Source: Haloterrigena sp. KLK7
Lineage (GTDB): Archaea > Halobacteriota > Halobacteria > Halobacteriales > Natrialbaceae
Length of the DNA stretch: 64,000 nt
Direction: 5' to 3'
Assembly: GCF_037914945.1 (NCBI RefSeq)
Contig: NZ_CP149789.1
Location: 122,545-186,544, forward strand
Within the stretch, counting starts at the first letter, position 1. Each line of letters opens with the position of its first letter. The translations under genes and the position numbers were made by a program. Of the stretch, positions 45,171 through 54,726 are shown one piece after another. The notes under the pieces are model-generated. The model ran no database searches and was not told where the DNA came from. It worked only from the letters and a program-made list of their open reading frames with translations.

Positions 45171-46421
45171 ATGTCTGACAGCAGTCAGCTCGCAGACACC
45201 GACAAGCAACTTTACGAGGCGATCAGCGCCGAGGAACGGCGTCAGGAAGACAACTTGGAGATGATCGCATCAGAGAATCACGTCTCGAAGGCCGTCCTCG
45301 AGGCCCAGGGGAGCGTCCTCACCAACAAGTACGCGGAGGGATATCCGGGTGCACGCTACTACGGCGGGTGCGAACACGTCGACAAGGCCGAGAATCTCGC
45401 GATCGAACGGGCGAAGGAACTGTTCGGCGGCGACCACGTGAACGTCCAGCCCCACAGCGGGACGCAGGCGAACATGGGCGTCTATTTCGCCACGCTCGAC
45501 CCCGGCGACAAGATCCTCTCGTTGAACCTCAACCACGGGGGGCACCTTTCGCACGGCCACCACGTGAACTTCTCCGGCCAGCTCTACGAGGTCGAGCAGT
45601 ACGGCGTCGACCCCGAGACGGGATACGTCGATTACGACGAACTGGAGCAGAAGGCGCTGGACTTCGAACCAGACGTGATCGTCAGTGGGTCCTCGGCCTA
45701 CCCGCGCGAGTTCGAGTACGAGCGGATCAGCTCCATCGCAGCGGACGTGGATGCCTATCACCTCGCGGACATCGCGCACGTCACGGGGCTCATCGCGGCC
45801 GACGTTCACGCGAACCCGGTCGGCGTCGCGGACTTCGTTACGGGCAGTACGCACAAGACGATCCGGGCGGGTCGCGGGGGGATGATTATCACGGGAGAAG
45901 AGTACGCCGATGACATCGACAGCGCCATCTTCCCCGGCAGCCAGGGCGGCCCGCTGATGCACAACATCGCCGGCAAAGCGGCAGGGTTCGGAGAAGCCCT
46001 CCAACCGGAGTTCAGAGAGTACGCTGAGCAAATAGCCGCGAACGCCAAAACGCTCGCCGACGCGTTCAGCGAGCGCGGGCTCTCGCTGGTCAGCGGCGGA
46101 ACCGACAAACACCTCGTCCTCATCGACCTCCGCGATTCACATCCAGACCTGACCGGCGAGGAGGCCGAAAACGCGCTCGAAGCGGTCGGGATCACCGTCA
46201 ACAAGAACACGGTCCCCGGCGAGAGTCGCTCCCCGTTCGTGACCAGCGGGATCCGCGTCGGGACGCCGGCCCTAACCACGCGCGGCTTCACCGAGTCGGC
46301 GATGGAAGAGGTGGCGAACCTCATCGTCGACGTCCTCGACGAACCGGACGACGGTGACGTCGCCCAGCGGGTCGAAGCCAGAGTCGACGAACTGACCGAC
46401 GAGTTCCCCGTCTACGACTGA
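45171..46421 (+). CDS. glyA: Serine hydroxymethyltransferase
   Basis: 416 residues. Matches GlyA throughout: NLEMIASENHVSKAV, NKYAEGYPGARYYGGCE, NLNHGGHLSHGH, DIAHVTGLIA, the PLP lysine in VTGSTHKTIRAGRGG, and GIRVGTPALTTRG. It interconverts serine and glycine with tetrahydrofolate (or an archaeal pterin) and feeds the glycine cleavage system encoded downstream on the other strand. The ATG at 45171 is supported by the TATA box. A 12-bp hairpin follows its stop. Confidence 0.95.
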   Translation: MSDSSQLADTDKQLYEAISAEERRQEDNLEMIASENHVSKAVLEAQGSVLTNKYAEGYPGARYYGGCEHVDKAENLAIERAKELFGGDHVNVQPHSGTQANMGVYFATLDPGDKILSLNLNHGGHLSHGHHVNFSGQLYEVEQYGVDPETGYVDYDELEQKALDFEPDVIVSGSSAYPREFEYERISSIAADVDAYHLADIAHVTGLIAADVHANPVGVADFVTGSTHKTIRAGRGGMIITGEEYADDIDSAIFPGSQGGPLMHNIAGKAAGFGEALQPEFREYAEQIAANAKTLADAFSERGLSLVSGGTDKHLVLIDLRDSHPDLTGEEAENALEAVGITVNKNTVPGESRSPFVTSGIRVGTPALTTRGFTESAMEEVANLIVDVLDEPDDGDVAQRVEARVDELTDEFPVYD

Positions 46422-46444
46422 TCGGTCTGTTATAACTGGTTACC

Positions 46445-46476
46445 GGAGCAACCGCAAGCCGTCCTGCGGTTGCTCC
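46445..46476 (+). terminator. Strong hairpin downstream of glyA
   Basis: GGAGCAACCGCA (46445-46456) and its perfect reverse complement (46465-46476) enclose an 8-base loop 23 bases after the glyA stop, between convergent genes. Probable bidirectional transcription end. Confidence 0.6.
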
Positions 46477-46606
46477 GAAACCGACTTACAGCGGTCCGTA
46501 TAGGGAACGGACTCTCGAGCCGGGTTGCCCCCGAATTTCTCAGTCGTTCAGTGCAATACCGCGCTGGAGAACTGTTCGTCGCCCGAATTAGTGGGTCGCG
46601 GAGCAG

Positions 46607-48031
46607 TTAGCTGTCCAGACTGTGCCAGGAGAGCCGTGGGTTTCTGGCGGCGCTGGTCTGATCGATACGTCGGGCGGACGTATTCTCCGGGGCTTCGGCG
46701 AGCGTCTGTTCGCCTTCTTCGTTCACGGCATTGAAGGCGTCCGCGAGCTGGTCGAGCGACGTCTTGCTCTCCGCCTCAGTCGGCTCGGTCATGAGCGCTT
46801 CCTGGACGATCTCGGGCCACTTGGTCGTCGGTGGGTGGACGCCGTAGTCGAGCATCCGTTTTGCGACGTCAGCGGCGTCGCGTTCGCCGGCGCTGGCGAC
46901 GAACTCGTGGTGGAACGGCCCGAACGGGATTTCCAGATCGATCTGCGAAGCGAGGTAGTTCGCGTTCAGCACGGCTTTCTCACTCGTGTCACGGAGGCCA
47001 CTGTCACCGAGTCGGCTGATGTACGCGTGTGCCTTGAGCAAGACGAGCCAGTTCCCCATCGCCCCGTGCACCTTGCCGATCGTGTGTTCGGGTTCGACCA
47101 GGTCGTACTGGCCGTCACGTTCACGCACTTGCGGCGTCGGCAGGAACGCCTCGAGGTCCTCGGTCACGCCGATCGGACCGGCGCCCGGCCCGCCGCCGCC
47201 GTGGGGCGTCGCGAACGTCTTGTGAAGGTTGAAGTGCATGACGTCGAATCCCATGTCACCGGGTCGAGCTCGCCCCAACAGCGCGTTGAGATTCGCCCCG
47301 TCGTAGTACAACAGCCCACCGGCCTCGTGGACGATGTCGGCGATCCGCTCGATATCCCGCTCGAACAATCCGAGCGTGTTCGGGTTCGTCAGCATCAACG
47401 CCGCCGTCGAGTCTCCGACCGCGGCCGACAGTGCGTCGAGGTCGACCCGACCGTCCGATCCGGGCGGGAGTTCGACCATGTCGTAGCCGGCCATCGCGGC
47501 GCTGGCGAAGTTCGTACCGTGCGCGCTCGCCGGTACGACGACTTCGTCACGCTGCTCGCCCTCGTCGTTGTACTCGTGATAAGCTTTCGCGACCATGATG
47601 CCGGTGAACTCACCGGCGGCGCCGGCCGGCGGCTGGAGCGTCACCACGTCCATGCCGCCGATGTCCGCCAGATACTCCTGCAGTTCGGCGAACACCTGTA
47701 GGGTCCCCTGAATACTCTCAGCGTCGCGGTCCGGGTGGACCGACACGGCCGGGAGCGCAGCGACGTCCTCGGTGAACTTGGGGTTGTACTTCATTGTACA
47801 CGACCCCAGCGGGTACGGGCCGCTGTCGATGCCGTAGTTCATCTGCGAGAGGCGCGTGTAATGACGGGCGAGTTCCGGCTCCGACAGCTCCGGTAGTTCG
47901 AGCGAATCTCTCGTGAGGTCGTCCGGTAGCGCGCTGTCGATTTCGACCTCCTTCAGCCCCTTCTCGGAGAGGAGCGGTTCGTAACCGTCGACATCCGTAT
48001 CATTCCAGACAGTTTGGTCGTGTCGTTGCAT
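46607..48031 (-). CDS. gcvPB: Glycine dehydrogenase (decarboxylating) subunit 2
   Basis: 474 residues. P-protein beta half of the split archaeal type: YPLGSCTMKYNPK, PPAGAAGEFTGI, YDGANLNALLG, and the PLP-binding lysine in HFNLHKTFATPHGGGGPG. Decarboxylates glycine and passes the aminomethyl group to GcvH. Its start shares one base with the gcvPA stop (TGATG). The C-terminal tail of about 25 residues past the conserved core is not obviously conserved. Confidence 0.95.
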   Translation of the reverse strand: MQRHDQTVWNDTDVDGYEPLLSEKGLKEVEIDSALPDDLTRDSLELPELSEPELARHYTRLSQMNYGIDSGPYPLGSCTMKYNPKFTEDVAALPAVSVHPDRDAESIQGTLQVFAELQEYLADIGGMDVVTLQPPAGAAGEFTGIMVAKAYHEYNDEGEQRDEVVVPASAHGTNFASAAMAGYDMVELPPGSDGRVDLDALSAAVGDSTAALMLTNPNTLGLFERDIERIADIVHEAGGLLYYDGANLNALLGRARPGDMGFDVMHFNLHKTFATPHGGGGPGAGPIGVTEDLEAFLPTPQVRERDGQYDLVEPEHTIGKVHGAMGNWLVLLKAHAYISRLGDSGLRDTSEKAVLNANYLASQIDLEIPFGPFHHEFVASAGERDAADVAKRMLDYGVHPPTTKWPEIVQEALMTEPTEAESKTSLDQLADAFNAVNEEGEQTLAEAPENTSARRIDQTSAARNPRLSWHSLDS

Positions 48032-49407
48032 CAGTTCATCACCTCCGTGATCGCCTGAACGAAGTCGTCCGTCCGGTGTTCGTTGACGTCAGTGATCGAG
48101 ATCTGAATCTCGTCGGAACCGAGCGCGTGAATCGCTATTCCCTCCTCGCGTAGGTCCGCGGCGAGCTCCCGTGCGTCAGGCTCGACGCGTGCTTTGAACT
48201 CGCGGAAGTGATGGCAGTCGCGGACGGGGGCCGAGACGCCGTCGATCTCATCGAGTTCGGCGGCGACCCGCTCAGGCAGCCGGTGGCACTTCTCGGCCAG
48301 CGAGACGAGCCCGGACGGGCCCAGGGAAGCCGCGTGAATCGCCGTTCGAAGCGCGACCCATGCCTGGTTGGTACAAATGTTGCTCGTCGCTCGCTCACGC
48401 CGTATGTGCTGCTCACGTGTCTGGAGCGTTAGAGTGAACGCGCGGGTGCCGTCGCTGTCCTCAGACGCGCCGACTAACCGGCCCGGGACCTGTCGGAGGA
48501 ACTCCTCGTCACAGGCGAACATTCCCAGTCCCATGCCGTAGGCCGTGGATAGCCCGAGGACGCTCGCGTCACCGACGACCATGTCGGCCCCGACGGATCC
48601 GGGCGATTGGAGCAACGAGAGCGCGACCGGATCCGAACCGATGCAGTACAGGGCACCGTACGCGTCGGAGAGTTCCCCGATCTCGGTCAGATTCTCCTCG
48701 ATGACTCCCTCGATCGTCGGATTCTCGACGTAGATCAATACGACGTCCTCAGAGAGTTCATTTTCGAGCGTTTCCGGGTTGACCTGACCGTTCTCTGTAT
48801 CGAACGCCTCGACGACGAGTTCGGCCCCCTCGACGTAGTTCTCGAGGACGTCGCGGTGCGTGTCGCGCATATAATCCGGTACGAGGACGCGGTTCCCGTC
48901 GGCTCGCCGGCTTCGGTCGGCGAGCGTGGCCGCTTCTCCGAGGGCCGTCGCGGCGTCGTACATCGAGCAGTTCGCGACGTCTAGTCCGGTGAGTTCGGCG
49001 ATCACGGACTGGTACTCGAAGAGCGCCTGCAGGAACCCCTGCGTTATCTCCGGCTGGTACTGCGTGTACGACGTGAGGAACTCGGAGCGCAGTGAGATGT
49101 GGTCCACGATCGAGGGGACGTAATGGGAGTTGTGACCTCGACCGAGAAACTCCGTGTAGTCTTCGTTCTGTTCAACGGTCTCTCGCAACCGCTGTCTGAC
49201 ACGCTGCTCGGACACTCCGTCGATGTCGAAGCTCTCCTCGAAGCGTACTGATTCCGGGATGTCGAACAGTTCCTCGACAGTATCGACGCCGACGGCGGCG
49301 AGCATCTCCTCGACTTCGGAGTCGTCGTGGGGAGCGAACGGGGTCCCGTCGCTCGTATCGTCGCGATGCACCTGATCTACGTCTATCGAATCTGGCGGTA
49401 TCGTCAT
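48031..49407 (-). CDS. gcvPA: Glycine dehydrogenase (decarboxylating) subunit 1
   Basis: 458 residues. N-terminal half of the P-protein: the first 25 residues are an acidic extension, then [53 protein letters not shown] and [14 protein letters not shown] follow. It forms a heterotetramer with GcvPB. Three bases separate it from gcvH, in the order gcvT-gcvH-gcvPA-gcvPB. Confidence 0.95.
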   Translation of the reverse strand: MTIPPDSIDVDQVHRDDTSDGTPFAPHDDSEVEEMLAAVGVDTVEELFDIPESVRFEESFDIDGVSEQRVRQRLRETVEQNEDYTEFLGRGHNSHYVPSIVDHISLRSEFLTSYTQYQPEITQGFLQALFEYQSVIAELTGLDVANCSMYDAATALGEAATLADRSRRADGNRVLVPDYMRDTHRDVLENYVEGAELVVEAFDTENGQVNPETLENELSEDVVLIYVENPTIEGVIEENLTEIGELSDAYGALYCIGSDPVALSLLQSPGSVGADMVVGDASVLGLSTAYGMGLGMFACDEEFLRQVPGRLVGASEDSDGTRAFTLTLQTREQHIRRERATSNICTNQAWVALRTAIHAASLGPSGLVSLAEKCHRLPERVAAELDEIDGVSAPVRDCHHFREFKARVEPDARELAADLREEGIAIHALGSDEIQISITDVNEHRTDDFVQAITEVMN

Positions 49408-49410
49408 GGT

Positions 49411-49785
49411 CTAGATCTGTTCGCTGTATTCGGAGGGACTGAGAAGGTGGTCCAGGTCGCCGTTCGTTTCGATCTCGATCAACCAGCCGCCATCGAAGGG
49501 CTCGTCGTTGACGAGTTCCGGCTGGTCTCGGATCTCGTCGTTCACGGCCGCGATCTCTCCTGAGACGGTCGCGTAGATGTCTGATACCGCCTTGATGCTC
49601 TCGACGACGCCGAACGACTCGCCCGCTTCAATCTCGTCGCCGACATCCGGCAACTCGACGAAGACGATATCGCCGAGCTCATCCTGGGCGAAATCAGTGA
49701 TGCCGATTCGAACAACGTCGTCTCGGGGTTCGGTCCATTCGTGCGATTCGGTGTATTGTCGGTCTTCCGGAACGTTGAATGACAT
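49411..49785 (-). CDS. gcvH: Glycine cleavage system H protein
   Basis: 124 residues. Small lipoyl carrier: [33 protein letters not shown], lipoyl lysine Lys65 in [12 protein letters not shown], and the [14 protein letters not shown]-terminus. It shuttles the aminomethyl group between P, T and L proteins. The lipoyl group is made by LipA at 41.9 kb. Confidence 0.96.
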   Translation of the reverse strand: MSFNVPEDRQYTESHEWTEPRDDVVRIGITDFAQDELGDIVFVELPDVGDEIEAGESFGVVESIKAVSDIYATVSGEIAAVNDEIRDQPELVNDEPFDGGWLIEIETNGDLDHLLSPSEYSEQI

Positions 49786-49797
49786 TGGTCTCTCCTG

Positions 49798-50898
49798 TTA
49801 GTTGGATTCGAGTGAGTCGAGGAACCGCTGGTCGACGACGGTCGCCTCAACGGGTTCGCCTCTCACTTCCACTTCGATCTCGGTTCCCGTTTCCGTGAAG
49901 GGCGTCTCGACGTACCCCAGAGCGATCGGGACGTTCAGCGTCGGGCCCATCGTACCGCTCGTCACGTGCCCGATCTCCGTCCCATCCGCGAGTATCGAGT
50001 ACCCGTGACGGGCGATAGCTCGCTCGTCGATCCGTATCCCAACCACGCGCTCTTCGACGCCCGCTTCTTCGAGATCCTGTAGCGTCTCCCGTCCGATGAA
50101 CTCGTCCTTCGAGAGATCGACGACGAATCCGAGGCCCGCTTCGAGCGGAGTCCGTGGTTCGTCCTCAGGATCGAAGTCCTGGCCGGACAGAAGGAGACCG
50201 GCCTCTAGTCGAAGCGTATCTCTGGCACCGAGTCCGCACGGTTGGATATCCTCGAACGCCTCCCAAACAGCCTCTGAGTCGGACGCCGGGAAGAAGATCT
50301 CGTATCCGTCTTCACCGGTATAGCCCGTTCGAGCGACGTGACACTCCACCGCAGCGATTTCGGTTTGCTTCCAGGAGAACCGGGAAAGTTCGCCGACGGG
50401 ATCGCTCGTCACGGCTTCGACGGTTTCGACGCTGTCCGGACCCTGCACGGCGACCAGTCCGGTCGAGTCGGTCTGGTTTTCGACGGTCACCGAGAGTCCG
50501 AACTCGCTGGCGTATTGCGACCACCGCTCGGCCATCTGTTCGCCGTGCCCAGCGTTCGGAACGAACAGATAGCCGTCTCCGTCGGGGTACCGATACACGA
50601 CGGTATCATCCAATATCACGCCCTCTTCGTCGAGAATACACGAATACTGGGCGTCCCCGGAATCAAGGGTCTGGACGTCGTTTGTCGTCAAGCGATCCAT
50701 TATCGCCGTGGCATCTGGTCCCGTGACGACTACCTCGCTCATGTGACTGACGTCGAAGATACCGACTGACTCGCGTACCGCGGCGTGCTCAGATCGGATG
50801 CTATCGAACTTCACTGGCATCTCCCAGCCACCGAAGTCGGTGAAATCTGCGCCCGCACCCCGGTGTACTTCGTAAAGAGGGGGCTTGTTTAGTGGCAC
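49798..50898 (-). CDS. gcvT: Aminomethyltransferase (glycine cleavage T protein)
   Basis: 366 residues. HRGAGADFTDFGGWEMPVKF at the N-terminus, GIFDVSHMSEVVVTGPDA, the ARTGYTGEDGYEIFFP motif, GLGARDTLRLEAG and GHVTSGTMGPTLN are all characteristic of GcvT. Transfers methylene to the folate-type carrier and releases ammonia. CTTATTTATCC at about 50922-50932 (minus strand) is a TATA box 27 bases upstream, so gcvT-H-PA-PB has its own promoter although ilvA precedes it by only 58 bases. Confidence 0.95.
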   Translation of the reverse strand: MPLNKPPLYEVHRGAGADFTDFGGWEMPVKFDSIRSEHAAVRESVGIFDVSHMSEVVVTGPDATAIMDRLTTNDVQTLDSGDAQYSCILDEEGVILDDTVVYRYPDGDGYLFVPNAGHGEQMAERWSQYASEFGLSVTVENQTDSTGLVAVQGPDSVETVEAVTSDPVGELSRFSWKQTEIAAVECHVARTGYTGEDGYEIFFPASDSEAVWEAFEDIQPCGLGARDTLRLEAGLLLSGQDFDPEDEPRTPLEAGLGFVVDLSKDEFIGRETLQDLEEAGVEERVVGIRIDERAIARHGYSILADGTEIGHVTSGTMGPTLNVPIALGYVETPFTETGTEIEVEVRGEPVEATVVDQRFLDSLESN

Positions 50899-50956
50899 AT
50901 CCGTTACTTCTGACGGGAGGATAAATAAGTTTCTCCAATCGAGCGGACGGCAGCAC

Positions 50957-52183
50957 CTAGCACTCGTCTCTTACCCGAGCGACGGTATAGCCCTCCTCGC
51001 GGAGCGAATCGAGAACGCGGTTCGTCTGATCGGCTCCGTTCGTCTCGATGCGGAAGTCCAGGTATGCTTCCCCGACGTTCAGCTCTTTGACTGACCGCTC
51101 GTGGCTCACGTCGTGGATGTTGACGCCGTGACTCGCGATTATTTCGGAAGTGTCTGCCATCTTCCCGGGGTTGTCCGTGATCCGCACTCGCAGCCGAACG
51201 AGCTGATCCCGGTATGTCAGTCCGTGCGTGAGCACGGTCTGGAGGTCTGTCAATCCGAGGTTCCCACCGCTGAGAACCGGAACGACGGTTTCGTCTTTCA
51301 CGTCGACCTCGTCGCTACAGATCGCCGCGACGGACGTAGCGCCCGCCGCTTCGACCATCTGTTTCGTTCGCTCCAGGAGGAACAGTATGGCCTCCGAGAT
51401 CTCGGTGTCCGAGACGGTGACTACCTCGTCTACGTACTCGTCGATCAACTCGTACGTGAGTCGGGAAATTCCACCGGTAGCGATCCCGTCGGCGATCGTC
51501 TGAACCGTCTCGGCGGACTGGGGTTGTCCCTTGTCGAGGCTCTGCGGGACGGTAGCAGCCCCTTCGGCTTGAACTCCGATCACGCGCGTCTCCGGAGATC
51601 GCTCCTTGATAGCGGTCGCGATACCGCCGATCAACCCTCCGCCACCGATTGGAACGACAACTGTCTGAACATCCGGGACCTGCTCGAGGATTTCGAGACC
51701 CAACGTCCCCTGGCCAGCGACGATCTGCGGATCGTCGTAAGCGTGGATGAAGAGGCTGTCATCGTCGACGATCGACTTCGCATAGGCCATCGCATCGCGA
51801 AAATCGTGTCCGTGCAGTTCGACGTTCGCCCCGTACTCGGCCGTGGCGTCTATCTTCGCCTGTGGGGCGCTCTTGGGCATGACGATGGTCGATTCCAGAC
51901 CGGTTTTCGTAGCGGCGAGAGCGACCCCTTGGGCGTGGTTACCGGCGCTCGCTGCGATCGCTCTCGTGGCTTCGCAATCCGATTCGGCGACCTGTCTGAG
52001 CTTGTTGTACGCGCCGCGAGCTTTGAACGATCCGGTCCGCTGCAAGTGCTCCATTTTGAGGAGAACCGTTGCACCGGTCTCCGCCTCGAGTGAACGACTC
52101 GTGTCTATAGGGGTCTGCTGAACGGCTGATTCATCATCTAACCGGATTCGGGCTTCCTCAATGTCAGTGAGAGTTACAGTCAT
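50957..52183 (-). CDS. ilvA: Threonine ammonia-lyase with C-terminal ACT domain
   Basis: 408 residues. PLP lysine Lys54 in TGSFKARGAYNK, the AASAGNHAQGVALAA loop, the glycine-rich PIGGGGLIGGIA, and a final ACT-like domain (residues about 330-405, VRITDNPGKMADTSEIIA). It converts threonine to 2-oxobutanoate and ammonia via 2-aminocrotonate, which RidA removes. The catabolic (TdcB-like, single ACT) and biosynthetic forms cannot be told apart with certainty. The glycine cleavage context favours breakdown. Confidence 0.9.
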   Translation of the reverse strand: MTVTLTDIEEARIRLDDESAVQQTPIDTSRSLEAETGATVLLKMEHLQRTGSFKARGAYNKLRQVAESDCEATRAIAASAGNHAQGVALAATKTGLESTIVMPKSAPQAKIDATAEYGANVELHGHDFRDAMAYAKSIVDDDSLFIHAYDDPQIVAGQGTLGLEILEQVPDVQTVVVPIGGGGLIGGIATAIKERSPETRVIGVQAEGAATVPQSLDKGQPQSAETVQTIADGIATGGISRLTYELIDEYVDEVVTVSDTEISEAILFLLERTKQMVEAAGATSVAAICSDEVDVKDETVVPVLSGGNLGLTDLQTVLTHGLTYRDQLVRLRVRITDNPGKMADTSEIIASHGVNIHDVSHERSVKELNVGEAYLDFRIETNGADQTNRVLDSLREEGYTVARVRDEC

Positions 52184-52466
52184 GACTTGCGGTCTGGTGC
52201 GAGGTTCCTGGAATCGCTCGCTGTTGCTAAATCTCTGGCCGTCGATTCTTATATTTAGTGGTCGGATAGACCGTCTCTCTGCTCCCCGTATACTGGATTG
52301 TTCTAAGGAGGTATGATCATCAATATAGTTTGTCTACTCCATCGGTAGCAAAATCGTCCAGCAGACACCGGATAACGTGCCGCGATGCGGATCCCCAAAT
52401 TGGAAAATTCCCCATATTAGAGAATACATCTGCTCTCAGACAAGGAGAGGAATGTTGGTAGTTCCA

Positions 52467-52486
52467 TTACATCGGTACTGCCGTAA
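52467..52486. promoter_or_regulatory. 20-bp dyad, copy 1
   Basis: TTACATCGGTACTGCCGTAA. It shares TTACA-n3-GTAC-n4-GTAA with a second copy exactly 60 bases away. Symmetric about the central GTAC. Possible binding site for the adjacent IclR-type regulator. Confidence 0.5.
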
Positions 52487-52526
52487 AGTAATCGCGCTCC
52501 CGTAGAGACCACTGCCGTTGAGGTGT

Positions 52527-52546
52527 TTACACTAGTACCAATGTAA
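52527..52546. promoter_or_regulatory. 20-bp dyad, copy 2
   Basis: TTACACTAGTACCAATGTAA, the second copy, abutting the 3' end of the regulator gene. The 60-base phase puts both sites on the same face of the helix. Confidence 0.5.
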
Positions 52547-52547
52547 A

Positions 52548-53306
52548 TCAATCGTGCTCCTCGAGCTTCGACTCGAGTTCACCAACGACGGGGCGCAACT
52601 GTGCGGCGATTTCGCTATCTTCGGGAAGACGATACGGGGGACCCGCGATATCCATCGAACCGAAGACTGAGCCGTCCGGATTGTTGATCACCATCGCGAC
52701 CGAGTACAACCCCTCGAGTTCTTCCTGTCGGTTCACCGCATATCCTTGCTCGCGGACTCGCTCAAGTTCGTCGAACAGCTCATCGACGTTGGTGATCGTA
52801 TTCTCAGTATACTCTGGGAGGCCCCACTTGTCGATGATTTCATAGACCCGTTCCGCCGAAAACGCTGCGAGCATCGCTTTTCCGCTCGCCGAACTGTGCA
52901 TATGAAAGTAGCGACCGACCTGAAAACCAGTGTCCGACGGCACCGGCGTTTCATCGTATAGGATAATCGACCGCCCGTACTCTTCGACCGCGAAACTCAC
53001 CTCCTCGTTTACTTCGTTCGAGAGCTCGAACGCCTTATCTCTGGCCAAGGTGTATCTGGGATCACGCCGGCGAGCGTTTTCCCCGATGTGGAAAAGACGT
53101 AGTCCAAGTTTGTACGTGTTGCCGCTGCGCGTTACGTACTCTGCTTCCTCAAGCGTTTTGAGATGGGTGTGCAACGTACTGGTCGCGAGGCCCGTGTAGT
53201 CAGCCAGTTCGGTCAGTGTTGCACCGTCCAGATCGTTGATCGCCTCGACGATCGCAAGTGACGTTTTGGTCGTTTTTCGCGTGTCGAAGTCCCCAGAATC
53301 GGGCAT
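52548..53306 (-). CDS. IclR-family transcriptional regulator
   Basis: 252 residues. Winged-helix DNA-binding domain (residues about 8-70: TLTELADYTGLATSTLHTHL, then EEAEYVTRSGNTYKLG) and the IclR effector domain (FHMHSSASGKAMLAAF; LEGLYSVAMVINNPDGSVFG). The ATG at 53306 fits a TATA-like CTTTATG near 53330; an ATG nine codons earlier would overlap it. It lies between the glycine/threonine genes and the fatty acid synthase genes and could control either. Confidence 0.9.
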   Translation of the reverse strand: MPDSGDFDTRKTTKTSLAIVEAINDLDGATLTELADYTGLATSTLHTHLKTLEEAEYVTRSGNTYKLGLRLFHIGENARRRDPRYTLARDKAFELSNEVNEEVSFAVEEYGRSIILYDETPVPSDTGFQVGRYFHMHSSASGKAMLAAFSAERVYEIIDKWGLPEYTENTITNVDELFDELERVREQGYAVNRQEELEGLYSVAMVINNPDGSVFGSMDIAGPPYRLPEDSEIAAQLRPVVGELESKLEEHD

Positions 53307-53756
53307 ATACAGTGCAAGGCGGATCTCACCCATAAAGGTGCGTGATCATCGCCGAAACCGCATGTGTTTGCCATCTAGAGAATCGATACTATGACACATA
53401 CGTATGAATGGACGGCGTCTATTATACGCAGGCATCCTATCCGCACCCAATTATCATGTTATAGCACGCCAATGTAGTCCGTCACCCTGCTACCCCCTTC
53501 GCTCGAGGAAATGAATCTCTGGAATACGATTCCCCACGTTAAGGAAGGCCGATAATCGCGGAACTCGTTGCAGACCGACGGAGACTCCGCACTCGGGGAA
53601 CCGCAGCGATAATAGCCGTATTATCCGGGAACGATCATCGCTCTCGTGATGATCGAATACAATCGGTCGATGACTGTAACTACCAAGCGATAGTGTCGTT
53701 TGGCCAGTCGGTTTCGCGATGGCGAGAGCCGACGCGATGAAAGGGTTACTTGAACA
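53307..53756. other. Gene-free region upstream of the iclR-type gene
   Basis: 450 bases between the IclR start and the fabD end. Apart from the TATA-like element near 53330 and AT-rich patches around 53390-53460, nothing was recognised. Confidence 0.5.
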
Positions 53757-54704
53757 TCACGTAAACAGTTCCTGTGCGTCAGCGGGCGTCTCGAGCGTGT
53801 AACACTCGGCGTCTGAGTGCATACGGTCAACGAGACTTGTGAGGACGCCAGCCGGTGGGAACTCGACGTAGCGAGTGACGCCGCGCTGTTGTAATTCTTC
53901 GACAACGCTAACCCAGTCGACGGACGCCGTGATCTGGCTCGTGAGATCCTGACGGGCGACAGCTGGATCAGTGTATACCTTCCCCGAAACGTCCGAGACG
54001 ATCGGTATCGTTGCCTCCTCCAGTGATAGCTCCGTAAACACCTCCTCGAGACGGTCAACAGCGGGTGCCATGACCGGGGAATGAAACGCCGCACCGACTT
54101 GGAGTTCGCGGAACCGCACCGTCGTAGAGTCAGAGAGTGTAGCCTGAACGGCCTCTACTCCCTCGGTAGTCCCGCTGATCACGGTCTGTCGCGGTCCGTT
54201 GTACAGTGCTACGCTCACGTCGTCGCGGTCTCTACAGGCGTCGGTGACGATATCTGGGTCGGCGAGCAACACTGCCAGCATCGTCCCCGGCCCCGCCTCT
54301 CGTTCGGCGCGTTCCATGAATCTCCCACGCCGACGAACGACGTCAACGAGACCGGCCGGTGACGCCACGCCGGCGGCCGCGAGGGCGGTGAAGTGACCTA
54401 GGCTGTGGCCGGCAACGTAGGCGGGCATCACCGCAAACCGGGACGTGAGACAAGCATACGTCGCATATCCGGCCGCTAGGAGAGCCGGCTGAGCGTTGCG
54501 TGGGCGCGTGAGTTCTTCCGTCTCCCGTCGAAAACAGAGTTCGTATAAGTCAATGTCGAGTGCGCTGTCGAGACGGTCGAAGGCCGTTTGCATCTCCGGC
54601 CACGCCTCGTAGAACGCTTTCCCCATCCCGGGTTCTTGGCTTCCCTGTCCGGGGAAAATAAACGCCGTATCCGCGAGCGTTGCGTTTCGTTCGTCTTGGT
54701 TCAT
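53757..54704 (-). CDS. fabD: Malonyl-CoA:ACP transacylase
   Basis: 315 residues. Canonical FabD: FIFPGQGSQEPGMGK, nucleophile Ser101 in AGHSLGHFTALAAAG, the arginine region VVRRRGRFM, and catalytic His208 in VGAAFHSPVM. It loads malonyl groups from CoA onto acyl carrier protein in type II fatty acid synthesis. Last gene of the acp-fabF-acpS-fabD operon, 22 bases after acpS. The ACP-dependent system is not expected in archaea, so acquisition from bacteria is likely. Confidence 0.93.
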   Translation of the reverse strand: MNQDERNATLADTAFIFPGQGSQEPGMGKAFYEAWPEMQTAFDRLDSALDIDLYELCFRRETEELTRPRNAQPALLAAGYATYACLTSRFAVMPAYVAGHSLGHFTALAAAGVASPAGLVDVVRRRGRFMERAEREAGPGTMLAVLLADPDIVTDACRDRDDVSVALYNGPRQTVISGTTEGVEAVQATLSDSTTVRFRELQVGAAFHSPVMAPAVDRLEEVFTELSLEEATIPIVSDVSGKVYTDPAVARQDLTSQITASVDWVSVVEELQQRGVTRYVEFPPAGVLTSLVDRMHSDAECYTLETPADAQELFT

Positions 54705-54726
54705 GGTCTAATAGTATGTCTTAGAG

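Larger units (their letters stand above)
52184..52547. other. Regulatory region between ilvA and the iclR-type gene
   Basis: 364 bases without a gene. ATATAAGAAT-like sequence near 52245-52258 (minus strand) may be the ilvA TATA box. Two similar 20-bp dyads lie at 52467-52486 and 52527-52546. A GGAAAATTCC palindrome is near 52402. Confidence 0.5.
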
